Shown: piece by piece, positions 23,625-31,691 of the stretch | How positions within the stretch are numbered: the stretch's first letter is position 1 | How the letters are laid out: each line of letters starts with the position of its first letter | Source of the DNA: Micromonospora rubida | GTDB lineage: Bacteria > Actinomycetota > Actinomycetes > Mycobacteriales > Micromonosporaceae | Assembly: GCF_009908295.1 (NCBI RefSeq) | Contig: NZ_JAAALO010000018.1 | Location: 1 to 38,891 of the forward strand | DNA: 38,891 bases | Direction of reading: 5' to 3' | Notes under the pieces: model-generated | What the model was told of the DNA's origin: nothing | The model's input: the letters and a program-made list of their open reading frames with translations, nothing else | Database searches by the model: none | Program-made: the position numbers and the translations under genes

Positions 23625-25036
23625 CCCGTCAGCACGCCCACGCCGCCGGCCGCCGCACCGGGACCCCGTCGTCCCCGGGCGGCGGCCGGTCGGCTGCTCC
23701 CGTACCCCCGGTGGCGGTGCCCCGACGCGGGCCGGGCGGCCGGCGGGCGGTGACCGCCCTGTTCTGGGTGGGCCTGGTCGCGGCCGTGCTGCCGTGGTGG
23801 CTGGACACCCCGGCCGGCTCGCTGGACAGCACCGGTGCCACAGTGACCGCCGCCGGGCGGATCGCCGGCCTGGTCGCCGGCTACCTGCTGCTGGTGCAGG
23901 TGCTGATGATGAGCCGCCTCGGCCCGCTGGGGCGTCTCGCCGGGGAGCGGATCTCCCGCTGGCACCGCGACGTCGGCGCAACCCTGGTGGTCACCGTGCT
24001 GGCCCACCTGTCGCTGATCGTGGTCGGCTACGCCGCCGGCCGGCGGTCGGTGCTCGGCCAGGCCGGCGAGCTGCTACGCGAGTACGAGGACATGGTCGCC
24101 GCGTTCGCCGCCGCCGGCATCCTGGTGCTGCTCGGCCTCACCGGGATCCGGGCGGTCCGCACCGCCCTGCCCTACGAGCTCTGGCACCACCTGCACCTGG
24201 CCAGCTACCTGGTCCTGCTGCTGGGCTTCAGCCACCAGTTCAGCAACGGCACCCAGCTCTTCCACCCCGGCCCGGTGCGCACCGGCTGGATCACCGCGTA
24301 CGCGCTGGTCGCCGCCGCCCTGCTCTGGGGCCGGGTGGTGGCCCCGCTGCGGTTCAACCTGCGGCACCGGCTGCGGGTGGCCGACGTGGTCGCGGAGAGC
24401 CCGGACACCGTCTCGGTCTACCTCACCGGCGACCGGCTCGACCGCCTCGACCTGCTCGGCGGGCAGTTCTTCCGCTGGCGGTTCCTCACCCGGGGCTGCT
24501 GGTGGCAGTCGCACCCGTTCTCCGTCTCCGCCGCCGCGAACGGCCGCTGGCTACGGCTGACCGTCAAGGTGGTCGGCCGGCACACCGCCGACCTGCGCGA
24601 CCTCGACCAGGGCACCCGGGTCTGGGCGGAGGGCCCCTCGGGCACGTTCACCGCCGCCCACCGCACCCGGGAGCGCGCCCTGCTGATCGCCGGCGGCAGC
24701 GGGATCACTCCACTGCGGGCGATGCTGGAGGAGTTGCCGCCCGGCGCGGCCCTGATCTACCGGGCCCGCACGCCCGACGACGTGCTGCTGCACCGGGAGC
24801 TGGACTGGCTGGCCCAGGAGCGGGGCACCGACGTCTGGTACGTCATCGGCTCCCGCGACGACCAGGGCCCTCGGCAGGTGATGAGCGCCGCGGGCCTGCG
24901 CCGGCTGGTGCCCGACGTGGCCAGCCGGGACGTCTACCTGTGCGGCCCGCCCGGCCTGGTGGAACAGTCCGTCCGGGCGCTGCGCCGGGCCGGCGTGCCG
25001 CGCCGGCAGATCCACCTCGCCACCTTCGAGCTGTAG
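23621..25036 (+). CDS. Ferric-reductase-like transmembrane flavocytochrome
   Basis: The 471-aa protein has a basic N-terminus, about six TM helices (roughly 44-260) and a soluble FAD/NAD(P) reductase half. Histidines suited to haem binding occur in ISRWHRDVG, LAHLSLIVV, ELWHHLHLASY and GFSHQF. The C-terminal half has GGQFFRWRF and WQSHPFSVSAAA for FAD, LIAGGSGITPLRAMLEEL and VYLCGPPGLVEQSVRAL for NAD(P). This is the ferric reductase/NOX layout: NAD(P)H electrons go to FAD, then across the membrane through haem. The start GTG overlaps the DUF1501 TGA by 4 bases. With the FMN-binding protein and ApbE downstream, its likely acceptor is an extracytoplasmic covalently bound flavin (inference). Confidence 0.9.
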   Translation: MTRQHAHAAGRRTGTPSSPGGGRSAAPVPPVAVPRRGPGGRRAVTALFWVGLVAAVLPWWLDTPAGSLDSTGATVTAAGRIAGLVAGYLLLVQVLMMSRLGPLGRLAGERISRWHRDVGATLVVTVLAHLSLIVVGYAAGRRSVLGQAGELLREYEDMVAAFAAAGILVLLGLTGIRAVRTALPYELWHHLHLASYLVLLLGFSHQFSNGTQLFHPGPVRTGWITAYALVAAALLWGRVVAPLRFNLRHRLRVADVVAESPDTVSVYLTGDRLDRLDLLGGQFFRWRFLTRGCWWQSHPFSVSAAANGRWLRLTVKVVGRHTADLRDLDQGTRVWAEGPSGTFTAAHRTRERALLIAGGSGITPLRAMLEELPPGAALIYRARTPDDVLLHRELDWLAQERGTDVWYVIGSRDDQGPRQVMSAAGLRRLVPDVASRDVYLCGPPGLVEQSVRALRRAGVPRRQIHLATFEL

Positions 25037-25126
25037 TCGTCCACCGCCACCTCCGTCCCGCCGCCTCCGTCCGCCCCGCCGTCGAGTCCGTCCCGCCGCC
25101 TTCGAGTCTCTGAGGAGATCCCGCCC

Positions 25127-25714
25127 ATGCGTCGCGCTCTGCTCGCGATCACCGGCCTCGCGGCCGGCACCACCGCGCTGGTGGTGCTCAAGGGCGCCCC
25201 GGAGGCCGGCCCGGTCGCCCAGGAGCTGCCCGTCACCCGGCCGCCGGTGGTGCCGTCCGGGACGGCCCCGGGCCGGACGGCCGCGCCCACGCCGGCCTCC
25301 GCCGCTCCGGCCGGCGTCACCGCCACCCCGAAGCCCCGCCCCACCGCCACCCGCACCCCGGGCTCCCGGACCGGCACCTCGGCCCGGCCCACCTCGGCGC
25401 CGCGCACCACCGCCGCGCCGCCGAAGTCCACCACCCGCACGGTGACCGGGTCGGTGGTCTCCAACGAGTACGGCAACGTGCAGGTGCAGATCACCCTGTC
25501 CGGGACCCGGATCGTCGACGTGGTGGCGCTGGAGCTGCCCCAGGAGACCGCGCAGTCCGACCGGCGCAGCGAGGAGGTCGATGGCCGGTACGGCGGCACC
25601 GCCGGGCAGGTCGTGCGGAAGCAGAGCGCCGACCTGGACACCGTCTCCGGGGCGACCGTCACCAGCACCTCGTACCGTCAGTCGTTGCAGGCCGCCCTCG
25701 ACCGGGCGCGCTGA
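25127..25714 (+). CDS. Exported FMN-binding domain protein with covalent flavinylation motif
   Basis: The 195-aa protein has a short N-terminal hydrophobic helix (signal or anchor, 3-20), a Pro/Thr/Ala-rich linker to about residue 105 and one FMN-binding domain. The segment DTVSGATVTSTSY, near residues 170-182, fits the flavinylation consensus [S/T]GA[S/T]xT, whose last Thr takes FMN through a phosphoester bond. AGQVVRKQSADLDTVSGAT is the conserved approach. A GAGGAG ribosome-binding site lies 9 bp before the ATG. The gene encoding the FMN-attaching enzyme begins 1 bp after the stop. The role is probably as an extracytoplasmic one- or two-electron carrier. Confidence 0.92.
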   Translation: MRRALLAITGLAAGTTALVVLKGAPEAGPVAQELPVTRPPVVPSGTAPGRTAAPTPASAAPAGVTATPKPRPTATRTPGSRTGTSARPTSAPRTTAAPPKSTTRTVTGSVVSNEYGNVQVQITLSGTRIVDVVALELPQETAQSDRRSEEVDGRYGGTAGQVVRKQSADLDTVSGATVTSTSYRQSLQAALDRAR

Positions 25715-25715
25715 G

Positions 25716-26516
25716 GTGACCACGCCGGTGACCCGCCCCGGCCTGCGCCGGGTCGAGCAGATCATGGGTACGGCGATCAGCCTCGACCTCGCCGACGACC
25801 TGCCAACGGCGCGGCTGCGCGAGCTGGCCGGGGACGTCTTCGCCTGGCTGCGCGAGGTGGACGCCCGGTTCAGCACGTACCGGGCCGACAGCGAGGTGTG
25901 CCGGTTCGACCGGGGCGAGGTGCCGCTGTCCGAGGCGTCCGGGGACCTGCGCACGGTCCTGGAGCGCTGCGCCGACCTGTGGGGCGCCACGGACGGCTTC
26001 TTCGACGCGTACGCCACCGGGCGGCTGGACCCGTCCGGCTACGTGAAGGGCTGGGCGGCGCAGGTCGCCTCGGACCGGTTGGTCGCCGGCGGGGCGTTGA
26101 ACCACTGCCTGAACGCCGGCGGGGACGTGCGCGTCCGGGGGAACTCGGCGAGCGGCCGGCCGTGGCGGGTCGGCATCCGGCACCCGTGGGACGAGTCGGC
26201 GGCCTGCCTGGTGCTCACCGGCACCGACCTGGCCGTGGCCACCTCCGGGGTGTACGAGCGCGGGCACCACGTACTCGACCCGCGCCGGGGCGTCCCGGCC
26301 ACCGGCCTGCGCTCGGTCACCGTGGTCGGCCCGGACCTGGGGGTCGCCGACGCGTACGCCACGGCGGCGGTGGCGATGGGGGCGGCCGGCATCGGCTGGC
26401 TCGACCGCCTCCCGGGCCACCTGCACGCGGTGATCACGGACGACGCCCGCTGCCTGCACTCCACCCGCCTCCCCCTCCTCAAAGCCCCCCCACCCCTCCC
26501 ACCCCTCCCGCCCTGA
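25716..26516 (+). CDS. apbE: FAD:protein FMN transferase
   Basis: The 266-aa protein has the ApbE motifs in order: RRVEQIMGTAISLDL at the N-terminus, DARFSTYRADSEV, TDGFFDAY, GYVKGWAAQ (the G-x-x-K-G-W substrate site), LNAGGDVRVRG, ATSGVYERG, HVLDPRRGVPATG and ADAYATAAVAMG with the Mg-binding Asp. ApbE moves FMN from FAD onto a Thr of exported proteins. No lipoprotein or signal peptide is seen; it may act in the cytoplasm or be exported unconventionally, whereas many homologues are lipoproteins. GTG 25716 follows the FMN-binding gene's stop by 1 bp; a second GTG at 25731 is possible. The C-terminus is a Pro run encoded by a C-rich tract. Confidence 0.92.
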   Translation: MTTPVTRPGLRRVEQIMGTAISLDLADDLPTARLRELAGDVFAWLREVDARFSTYRADSEVCRFDRGEVPLSEASGDLRTVLERCADLWGATDGFFDAYATGRLDPSGYVKGWAAQVASDRLVAGGALNHCLNAGGDVRVRGNSASGRPWRVGIRHPWDESAACLVLTGTDLAVATSGVYERGHHVLDPRRGVPATGLRSVTVVGPDLGVADAYATAAVAMGAAGIGWLDRLPGHLHAVITDDARCLHSTRLPLLKAPPPLPPLPP

Positions 26517-26650
26517 CGGGCGCACGCCCCGCCACTTGCCGCGATCATGCACTCGCGGCCCTCGGGATGCGGCTTTCGACCGGTATGACCGGGCCCGAAC
26601 TGCAAGATCGCGGAGGGTGGGGGTTGGGGGGAGGGGGGAGGGTGGGGGTC
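26485..26650. repeat. C-rich and G-rich tracts that can pair with each other
   Basis: A C-tract at 26485-26513 (end of apbE) and a G-tract at 26613-26650 are complementary over much of their length, about 100 bp apart. The G-tract has several runs of three or more G within 38 bases on the plus strand, sufficient for a G-quadruplex. The C-tract gives the same potential on the minus strand. Confidence 0.65.
26539..26613 (+). terminator. Stem-loop after apbE, likely operon terminator
   Basis: CCGCGATCATGCA (26539-26551) pairs with TGCAAGATCGCGG (26601-26613) at 12 of 13 positions, enclosing a GC-rich loop that can fold further. It is the first strong dyad after the DUF1800-apbE run and continues into the complementary C/G tracts. 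Confidence 0.6.
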
Positions 26651-27123
26651 AGGCGGCGGGGCGGCGGGTGCCGGCCGGGTGGGCGCCTCCGGGGCGGGGG
26701 CGGCCGGGGCGGGAGCCGGACGGGCGGGTCGGCGGCCAGCGGTGCCCGCGGCGGTGGTGCGGCGGCGGTTCCGCGCCGTCTGGCCGGCGTGCCGCGTCAT
26801 CCCTGCTGGACATCACACCCCCGCTCGGGGCGCTGTCGCCCCCTCGTCCGGGTCAACGACGTCCCGGGCCGCTGGGACGCTGCCCGGGACGCGTCGGCCT
26901 CCCGACAGGCGGGCCCGCCCGCGCCGGGCCGACGGCGGACGGCGGACGGATCCACCAGCGGCGTCGGCCGGGCGGGGCGGTGCCCCTCGGGGATGTCGGC
27001 GCGACGGGGTGCCGTTCCGTGCACCCGGCGACGTTCCCCGGATGGTCCGGGCCCGCCAGCGGTGCCCGGCCGAGCCGAGGGTGTGGCGGGGGCGCCGGCC
27101 TCGTCGTGGCAGTGGGGGCGGGG
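26651..27123. other. Gene-poor GC-rich stretch
   Basis: About 470 bases lie between the apbE terminator region and the stop of the minus-strand primase-like gene. Open frames exist on both strands but read as Arg/Pro/Gly-rich noise with no ribosome-binding site or family signal. I see short GGCGG and CGGACGG repeats only. Confidence 0.5.
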
Positions 27124-27795
27124 TTACCGGCCGCGTCGTGGCAGTGGCAGGTGTCCGGGGAGTAGCTCGGGGGTGAGCGCCACGCCGGTGGCCCGCAGCG
27201 CGTCGACCAGCGCGTTCTGCACCAGGTAGGAGTCCGGAAGCTGCCAGCGTGCCTGTTCCGGGGCGACCGCCCAGCGGACCGTGCCCTCCGGGAGCCGGGT
27301 CGGTGGCGCCGGGATCCATGAGCCGACGCCGTGCCGGACCACGTGGAAGCAGTGCTCCAGCTCCGGGCGCAGCGGGTCGCCGGGGCGGACCAGGAACATC
27401 CACCGCCCGGTCGGCGTCACCACCACCGGGCCGCGGACCCCGAAGCCGGCCGGGTGGTTCCCCACCGCGTCGAGGACCTCCCGCCCGAGGTGGGCCGGCA
27501 CCTCCAGGACGTCGAATGCCCGACCGGTGGGCAGCAGCACACCGTGCGGGCGGCTGCGCCACCAGGTCGCCACCCGCGCCGCGTCGGTGCTGGCCGCCCG
27601 CTCCCAGTCCTCCAGGGCGGGATGACAGCCGACGGTGGGACAGCCGGCCCGGCCGCACACGAAGCGGCTGCGGGCCAGGCACGCGCCGGGGGTCACCTCC
27701 CAGCCGTGGACGGCGTAGCGGACGGCGACCCGGCGCAGCCGGACCCGTTCCAGCGGCGAGAGCTGCGCGACCCGCGGCCCGACGTTCCCCCACAT
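27124..27795 (-). CDS. Bifunctional primase/polymerase (PrimPol)-like protein, probably inactive
   Basis: The 223-aa protein matches the small actinobacterial PrimPol N-domain group: LRRVAVRYAVHGWEVTPG, a Cys-rich CGRAGCPTVGCHPALEDWE, WWRSRPHGVLLPTGRAFDVLEVPAHLG, WMFLVRPGD, then GVGSWIPAPPTRLPEGTVRWAV. In active archaeo-eukaryotic primases the FDVLEVP position carries a D-x-D/E metal pair; here it is D-V-L-E followed by V-P, so metal binding is doubtful. No helicase or D5 domain is attached, unlike plasmid or phage replication proteins. ATG 27795 has AGAGGAG 9 bp upstream. It is divergent from the XRE gene and may share regulation with it. Confidence 0.75.
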   Translation of the reverse strand: MWGNVGPRVAQLSPLERVRLRRVAVRYAVHGWEVTPGACLARSRFVCGRAGCPTVGCHPALEDWERAASTDAARVATWWRSRPHGVLLPTGRAFDVLEVPAHLGREVLDAVGNHPAGFGVRGPVVVTPTGRWMFLVRPGDPLRPELEHCFHVVRHGVGSWIPAPPTRLPEGTVRWAVAPEQARWQLPDSYLVQNALVDALRATGVALTPELLPGHLPLPRRGR

Positions 27796-27893
27796 GCCTA
27801 CGAACTCCTCTCGCCCGGACCGGTAGGTGCCAGGTCGCTTGTCGAGCGCCGTCACTGCCGTAACTCGCGTTCGTTGACTTGACGGAACGGCTG

Positions 27894-27906
27894 GTGCAAC
27901 TTGCAC
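27894..27906. promoter_or_regulatory. GTGCAA-C-TTGCAC dyad, candidate XRE operator
   Basis: A perfect 6-bp inverted repeat around one base lies in the 245-bp divergent region between the PrimPol-like and XRE genes. TTGACT at about 27874-27879 upstream could be a -35 element. Symmetric dyads of this size suit XRE-family dimers, so autoregulation of the XRE gene and control of the divergent gene are plausible. Confidence 0.45.
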
Positions 27907-28040
27907 GAAAGCTACGAGTGCTGCCCGTACGGCCGACGTACAGGCTGTGCGACCAGCGAAAACCTGAGGACGAACGGACAACCGATCCGTCCGCACGGTC
28001 GCCGCCGAGGCCAACCGGCCCGGCCAGGGGAGGGATGGAC

Positions 28041-29270
28041 ATGGACGAGTTGCCCATAGGTCGGCGGGTGGCGTATTGGCGCGGCCGGCGCAAAATGTCC
28101 CAGCAGGTCTTCGCCGACCGGCTCGGCAAGTCCAAGAGCTGGGTGGACAAGGTCGAGCGCGGGGTGCGCCGGCTGGACAAGTTCTCCGTCCTCTACGAGA
28201 TCGCCGACATCCTCCAGGTCGACGTGCAGTTGCTGCTCGGCAAGGACCCGGAGCGGCGCACCGACGTGCTCAACTGCATCGATCCGGTCGAGGTCCAGGA
28301 GATCCGGGCGGCCCTGGAGCGGTACGACTCGATGAGCGCCTACTTCGACGCCGCCCCGTTCCCGCCGCCGCTGGTGGACATGCGCAAGGCGGTCAACCAC
28401 GCCTGGCTGACCTACCAGTACGGCCGCTACGGGATTCTCACCCGGGCGCTGCCGAAGCTGCTGCGCGACGCTCAGGCGGCGGACGCCGGCCACGACGGCG
28501 ACCAGTCCCGTGACGCCGCCCACCTGCTCGGCCAGGTGTACCAGATCGCCTCCTCGGTGCTGCGCAAGCTCGGCGAGTGCGAACTGGCCTGGCTGGCCGC
28601 CGACCGGTCGATGGCGGTCGCCCAGCGGGCCGACGACCAACTCCTCGCCGGGATCGCCACCACCCGGGTCTGCAACGCGATGGTCGCCATGGGGCGGGCC
28701 CGTCCCGCGCTGGAACTCAACGTCAACATCGCCAACCGGCTGGCCCCCGGCGGCGGCAACGACGCCACCCCGGACCGGCTCTCCGTCTACGGGTTACTGC
28801 TGCTCCAAGGCGCGATGGCCGCCGCCCGGCTCGGCGACTCGGCGACCGTGGACGACCTGATCAACGGCGCCCAGGAGGCGGCCGTCCTGCTCGGTGGCGA
28901 CCAGAACCACTACTGGACGTCCTTCGGCCCGACGAACGTCGAGCTGCACCGGGCCGCCGCCGCCGTGGAGCTGGGCGACGGGGGGCGGGCGGTGGAGGTG
29001 CACCACCAGCGCATCCCGGAGTCGTCCTTCAACGGCCTGCTCCCCGAGCGCCGGGCCCACCACCTGCTCGACATCGCCCGGGGCATGGCCCAGATCGGCG
29101 ACGTGGCCACGGCCGGGGAGATGCTGCTGCGCGGCGACCGGCTTGCGCCCTCGGAGATCCGCTGCCGTCCGATCGCCCACGTGGTGATGTCGGACATCCT
29201 GCGTCGCACACGGGGTGCGCCGCCTCCGCCGATTGCGGAGTTGGCTGAGCACATGGGAGTAGGAGTATGA
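28041..29270 (+). CDS. XRE-family regulator with large C-terminal helical (TPR-like) domain
   Basis: The 409-aa protein has an N-terminal HTH (about 3-58): IGRRVAYWRGRRKMSQQVFADRLGKSKSWVDKVERGVRRLDKFSVLYEIADIL. The remaining 350 residues are helix pairs with TPR-like spacing (AAHLLGQVYQIASSVLRKLGECELAWLAADRSMAVAQRADD...; AMAAARLGDSATVDDLINGAQEAAVL). Such regulators are common in Streptomyces and relatives, where the helical part may sense peptides or partner proteins. ATG 28041 was preferred to ATG 28035 because GGGGAG then sits at a normal distance. The stop overlaps the flavoprotein ATG (ATGA), so the pair is one unit. Confidence 0.85.
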   Translation: MDELPIGRRVAYWRGRRKMSQQVFADRLGKSKSWVDKVERGVRRLDKFSVLYEIADILQVDVQLLLGKDPERRTDVLNCIDPVEVQEIRAALERYDSMSAYFDAAPFPPPLVDMRKAVNHAWLTYQYGRYGILTRALPKLLRDAQAADAGHDGDQSRDAAHLLGQVYQIASSVLRKLGECELAWLAADRSMAVAQRADDQLLAGIATTRVCNAMVAMGRARPALELNVNIANRLAPGGGNDATPDRLSVYGLLLLQGAMAAARLGDSATVDDLINGAQEAAVLLGGDQNHYWTSFGPTNVELHRAAAAVELGDGGRAVEVHHQRIPESSFNGLLPERRAHHLLDIARGMAQIGDVATAGEMLLRGDRLAPSEIRCRPIAHVVMSDILRRTRGAPPPPIAELAEHMGVGV

Positions 29271-29869
29271 GCGCGGCAGGCGTCGGCATGAACGCGCCGC
29301 ACGGCGGCAGCGAGCGCCGTGGGGTGCTCTATGTCATCGTCTGCGGGTCGCCGCTGGCCGGTCACGTCGGCCGCCTGGTCGAGTTGGCCCAGCAGGACGG
29401 CCGGGAGGTCTGTGTGGTCGTCACGCCGGACGGCGCGAAGTTCGTCGACCGGCCGGCTCTGGCCCGGCAGACCGGCCATCCGGTCCGCAGCCGGTACAAG
29501 GACCCGGGTGACCCGGACGTGCTGCCGCAGGCCGATGCGATGATCGTCTGCCCGGCCACGGTCAACACGGTCAACAAGTGGGCGGCCGGGATCACCGACA
29601 CCCTCGCCCTCGGCCTGCTGGTCGAGGCGCAGGGGAAGGGGGTGCCGATCGTGGCGGTGCCGTTCACCAACGCCGCGATGGCCGGGCACCCGGCCTTCCG
29701 GGCCAGCCTGGCCCGGCTCGCCGAGTGGGGGGTGGACGTGGTCTTCGGCGAGCACGTCGTGCCGCTGCACCCACCCGGCACCGGCGAGCGTCACCTGCAC
29801 GCGTTCCCGTGGGGCGCCGGCCTGGCGGCGCTCCGCGACCGGCGCTGCCCGGTCACCCCAGCCGCCTGA
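29267..29869 (+). CDS. HFCD/flavoprotein-family protein coupled to the XRE regulator
   Basis: The 200-aa protein resembles homo-oligomeric flavin-containing Cys decarboxylases (PPCDC/EpiD/UbiX fold). The N-terminal VLYVIVCGSPLAGHVGRLVELAQQDG matches 'G-ia-yk---l---L---G'; CPATVNTVNKWAAGITDTLALGLL matches the FMN-binding PASANT loop with T-V-N-T; and VPFTNAAMAGHPAFRASLARL follows. The substrate is unknown; since a CoaBC-type pantothenate enzyme is normally encoded elsewhere, this copy is more likely dedicated to a regulator-linked task (inference). It overlaps the XRE gene by 4 bases and is followed by a strong terminator. Confidence 0.82.
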   Translation: MSAAGVGMNAPHGGSERRGVLYVIVCGSPLAGHVGRLVELAQQDGREVCVVVTPDGAKFVDRPALARQTGHPVRSRYKDPGDPDVLPQADAMIVCPATVNTVNKWAAGITDTLALGLLVEAQGKGVPIVAVPFTNAAMAGHPAFRASLARLAEWGVDVVFGEHVVPLHPPGTGERHLHAFPWGAGLAALRDRRCPVTPAA

Positions 29870-29877
29870 ACGAGGAG

Positions 29878-29921
29878 CAGGGCCCCCTTGCCGACGGATT
29901 CCGTTGCACCCGGGGGCCCTG
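29878..29921 (+). terminator. Intrinsic terminator of the XRE-flavoprotein unit
   Basis: CAGGGCCCCC (29878-29887) and GGGGGCCCTG (29912-29921) form a perfect 10-bp stem. The loop contains a second small dyad, ACGGA-T-TCCGT. Confidence 0.85.
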
Positions 29922-29971
29922 TCCACAGCCGCGGCCCTGACCTACGGCGCGCGCCGGTAGAGTGGCCCGCC

Positions 29972-30952
29972 GTGAGCACAACCCCGACACCGCCGACGGT
30001 GGCCGACGTGGTGGCGACGCTGCACCGGCACTATCCGCCGGCCTGGGCCGAGGACTGGGACCGGGTCGGGCTGGTGCTCGGCGAGCCGACTGCCGAGGTC
30101 CGCCGGGTGGCCTGCGTCGTCGACGTCGTCCCCGAGACCGTCGCCGAGGCCCTCGCCGCCGGGGCGGACATGATCGTCGCCCACCACCCGCTGCTGCTGC
30201 GCGGGGTCTCCTCGGTCGCCCCGACGACGTACAAGGGGCGGATCGTCCACCAACTGATCAAGGCCGATGTGGCGCTCCTCGTCGCGCACACCAACGCCGA
30301 CGTGGCCGACCCCGGCGTCTCCGACGCGCTGGCGGCCCGCTTCGGGCTGACCGGGCTGCGCCCGCTGCACCCCCCGGCGCCGGGTGCCCCGGCCGCCGGC
30401 GCGGGCCGGGGCATCGGCCGGGTCGGCGAGCTGCCCCGGCCGATGACCCTCGCCGAGCTGACCCGGTACGCCGCCGCCGTGCTGCCCGCCACCGCCTGGG
30501 GCGTCCGCGCCGCCGGCGACCCGGCGCGGACGGTGCGTACCCTTGCGGTCAGCGGTGGCTCGGGCGACGCCTTCCTCGGCGCGGCCACCGCGGCCGGCGT
30601 CGACGCCTATCTCACCGCCGACCTGCGCCACCACCCCGCCGGCGAGCACCTCGCCGCCGACGGCCCGGCACTGCTCGACGCCGCCCACTGGGCGACCGAA
30701 CGACCCTGGCTGGACGACCTGGCCGCCCTGCTACGGGCGGAGCTGAGCGTCGAGACCATGGTGTCCGACCTGAACACCGACCCGTGGACGGTGCATGCCA
30801 CCGCGCCCAGCAGCACCCCGGCACCCGCCGACCCCGCCAGCACCACTGCCCCCGCCAGCACCCCCGCGCCCGGCGGCGCCGCCCCGGTACCCGCCGCCGA
30901 CCCCGACCCCGACCCCGCCCCCGCCGCGGACGACAAGGAGCCCAGACCGTGA
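29972..30952 (+). CDS. Nif3-like dinuclear metal centre protein
   Basis: The 326-aa protein has Nif3/DUF34 motifs: AWAEDWDRVGLVLGEP, VDVVPETVAEALAAGADMIVAHHPLLLRGV (His pair for the metal centre), LLVAHTNADVADPGVSDAL, and VDAYLTADLRHHPAGEHLA with DAAHWATERP near the end. Members bind two metals; the cellular role is unsettled. A 60-residue Pro/Ala/Thr/Asp tail is low-complexity. GTG 29972 was taken as start because family members begin about 10 residues before TVADVV. The stop TGA overlaps the next gene's GTG. The order Nif3, zinc-ribbon protein, RNase HI/CobC is the same as Rv2230c-Rv2229c-Rv2228c in Mycobacterium tuberculosis. Confidence 0.9.
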   Translation: MSTTPTPPTVADVVATLHRHYPPAWAEDWDRVGLVLGEPTAEVRRVACVVDVVPETVAEALAAGADMIVAHHPLLLRGVSSVAPTTYKGRIVHQLIKADVALLVAHTNADVADPGVSDALAARFGLTGLRPLHPPAPGAPAAGAGRGIGRVGELPRPMTLAELTRYAAAVLPATAWGVRAAGDPARTVRTLAVSGGSGDAFLGAATAAGVDAYLTADLRHHPAGEHLAADGPALLDAAHWATERPWLDDLAALLRAELSVETMVSDLNTDPWTVHATAPSSTPAPADPASTTAPASTPAPGGAAPVPAADPDPDPAPAADDKEPRP

Positions 30953-31686
30953 AGGCTGACCCCAAGGTCCAGCGCCGCCTGCTCGACCTCCAGGCGATCG
31001 ACACCTCCCTCGCCCAGCTCGCCCATCGCCGCCGTTCCCTGCCCGAGCGGGCGGAGTTGGAGGCCCTCGCGCGGGCGCTGTCGGCGCTGGAGGACGAGCG
31101 GGTCCGCGCCCAGGTCGCCGTCGACGACCTGGACCGGGACATCACCCGGCTGGAGAAGGACGTCGAGCAGGTCCGGGCCCGCAAGAGCAAGGACGAGACG
31201 CGGCTCGCCGCCGGCACCGGACCGGCCCGGGAGCTGGAGGCGCTCCAGCACGAGCTGGTCTCGCTGAACCGCCGGCAGAGCGACCTGGAGGACGCCGAGC
31301 TGGAGCTGATGGAGCAGCGGGAGACCGCGCAGGGGGTGCTCGACGGCATCGAGCGGCGGGCGGCCGAGGCGCGGGAGGGACGGGCCGCGACCGAGCAGCG
31401 TCGCGATGAGGCCCTCGCCGAGATCGCCAAGGAGGAGGAGTTCAAGCGGACCGCTCGCCAGCCCCTCGCCGGGGACCTGCCGGGCGACCTGGTCACCCTC
31501 TACGACAAGATCCGCGAGGACACCGGGCTCGGCGCGGCCCTGCTCACCGGCGCCCGCTGTGGCGGCTGCCGGCTGGAGCTCTCCGGCGCAGACATGGCCC
31601 GCATCCGCAAGGCCGCCCCGGACGAGGTGGTCCGCTGCGAGGAATGCCGCCGGATCATGGTCCGCACCAACGAGTCCGGGCTGTAG
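30949..31686 (+). CDS. Coiled-coil C4-type zinc-ribbon protein (DUF164-like)
   Basis: The 245-aa protein is a long antiparallel coiled coil (about 5-170, rich in ELEAL and RRAEAREGR heptads) followed by a C4 zinc ribbon: ARCGGCRLEL and VVRCEECRRIMV supply the four cysteines. Family members are widely conserved in actinobacteria and have been linked to RNA or translation functions, but no assignment is made here. The GTG start overlaps the Nif3 stop, and the RNase H/CobC gene begins 5 bp after its stop, so the three genes form an operon. Confidence 0.9.
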   Translation: MKADPKVQRRLLDLQAIDTSLAQLAHRRRSLPERAELEALARALSALEDERVRAQVAVDDLDRDITRLEKDVEQVRARKSKDETRLAAGTGPARELEALQHELVSLNRRQSDLEDAELELMEQRETAQGVLDGIERRAAEAREGRAATEQRRDEALAEIAKEEEFKRTARQPLAGDLPGDLVTLYDKIREDTGLGAALLTGARCGGCRLELSGADMARIRKAAPDEVVRCEECRRIMVRTNESGL

Positions 31687-31691
31687 GCGCG

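Noticed and set aside
26536..27165. Plus-strand frame of about 209 aa in the gap after apbE
   Set aside because: It is Arg/Gly/Pro-rich, begins inside the terminator dyad and overlaps the real minus-strand gene end.
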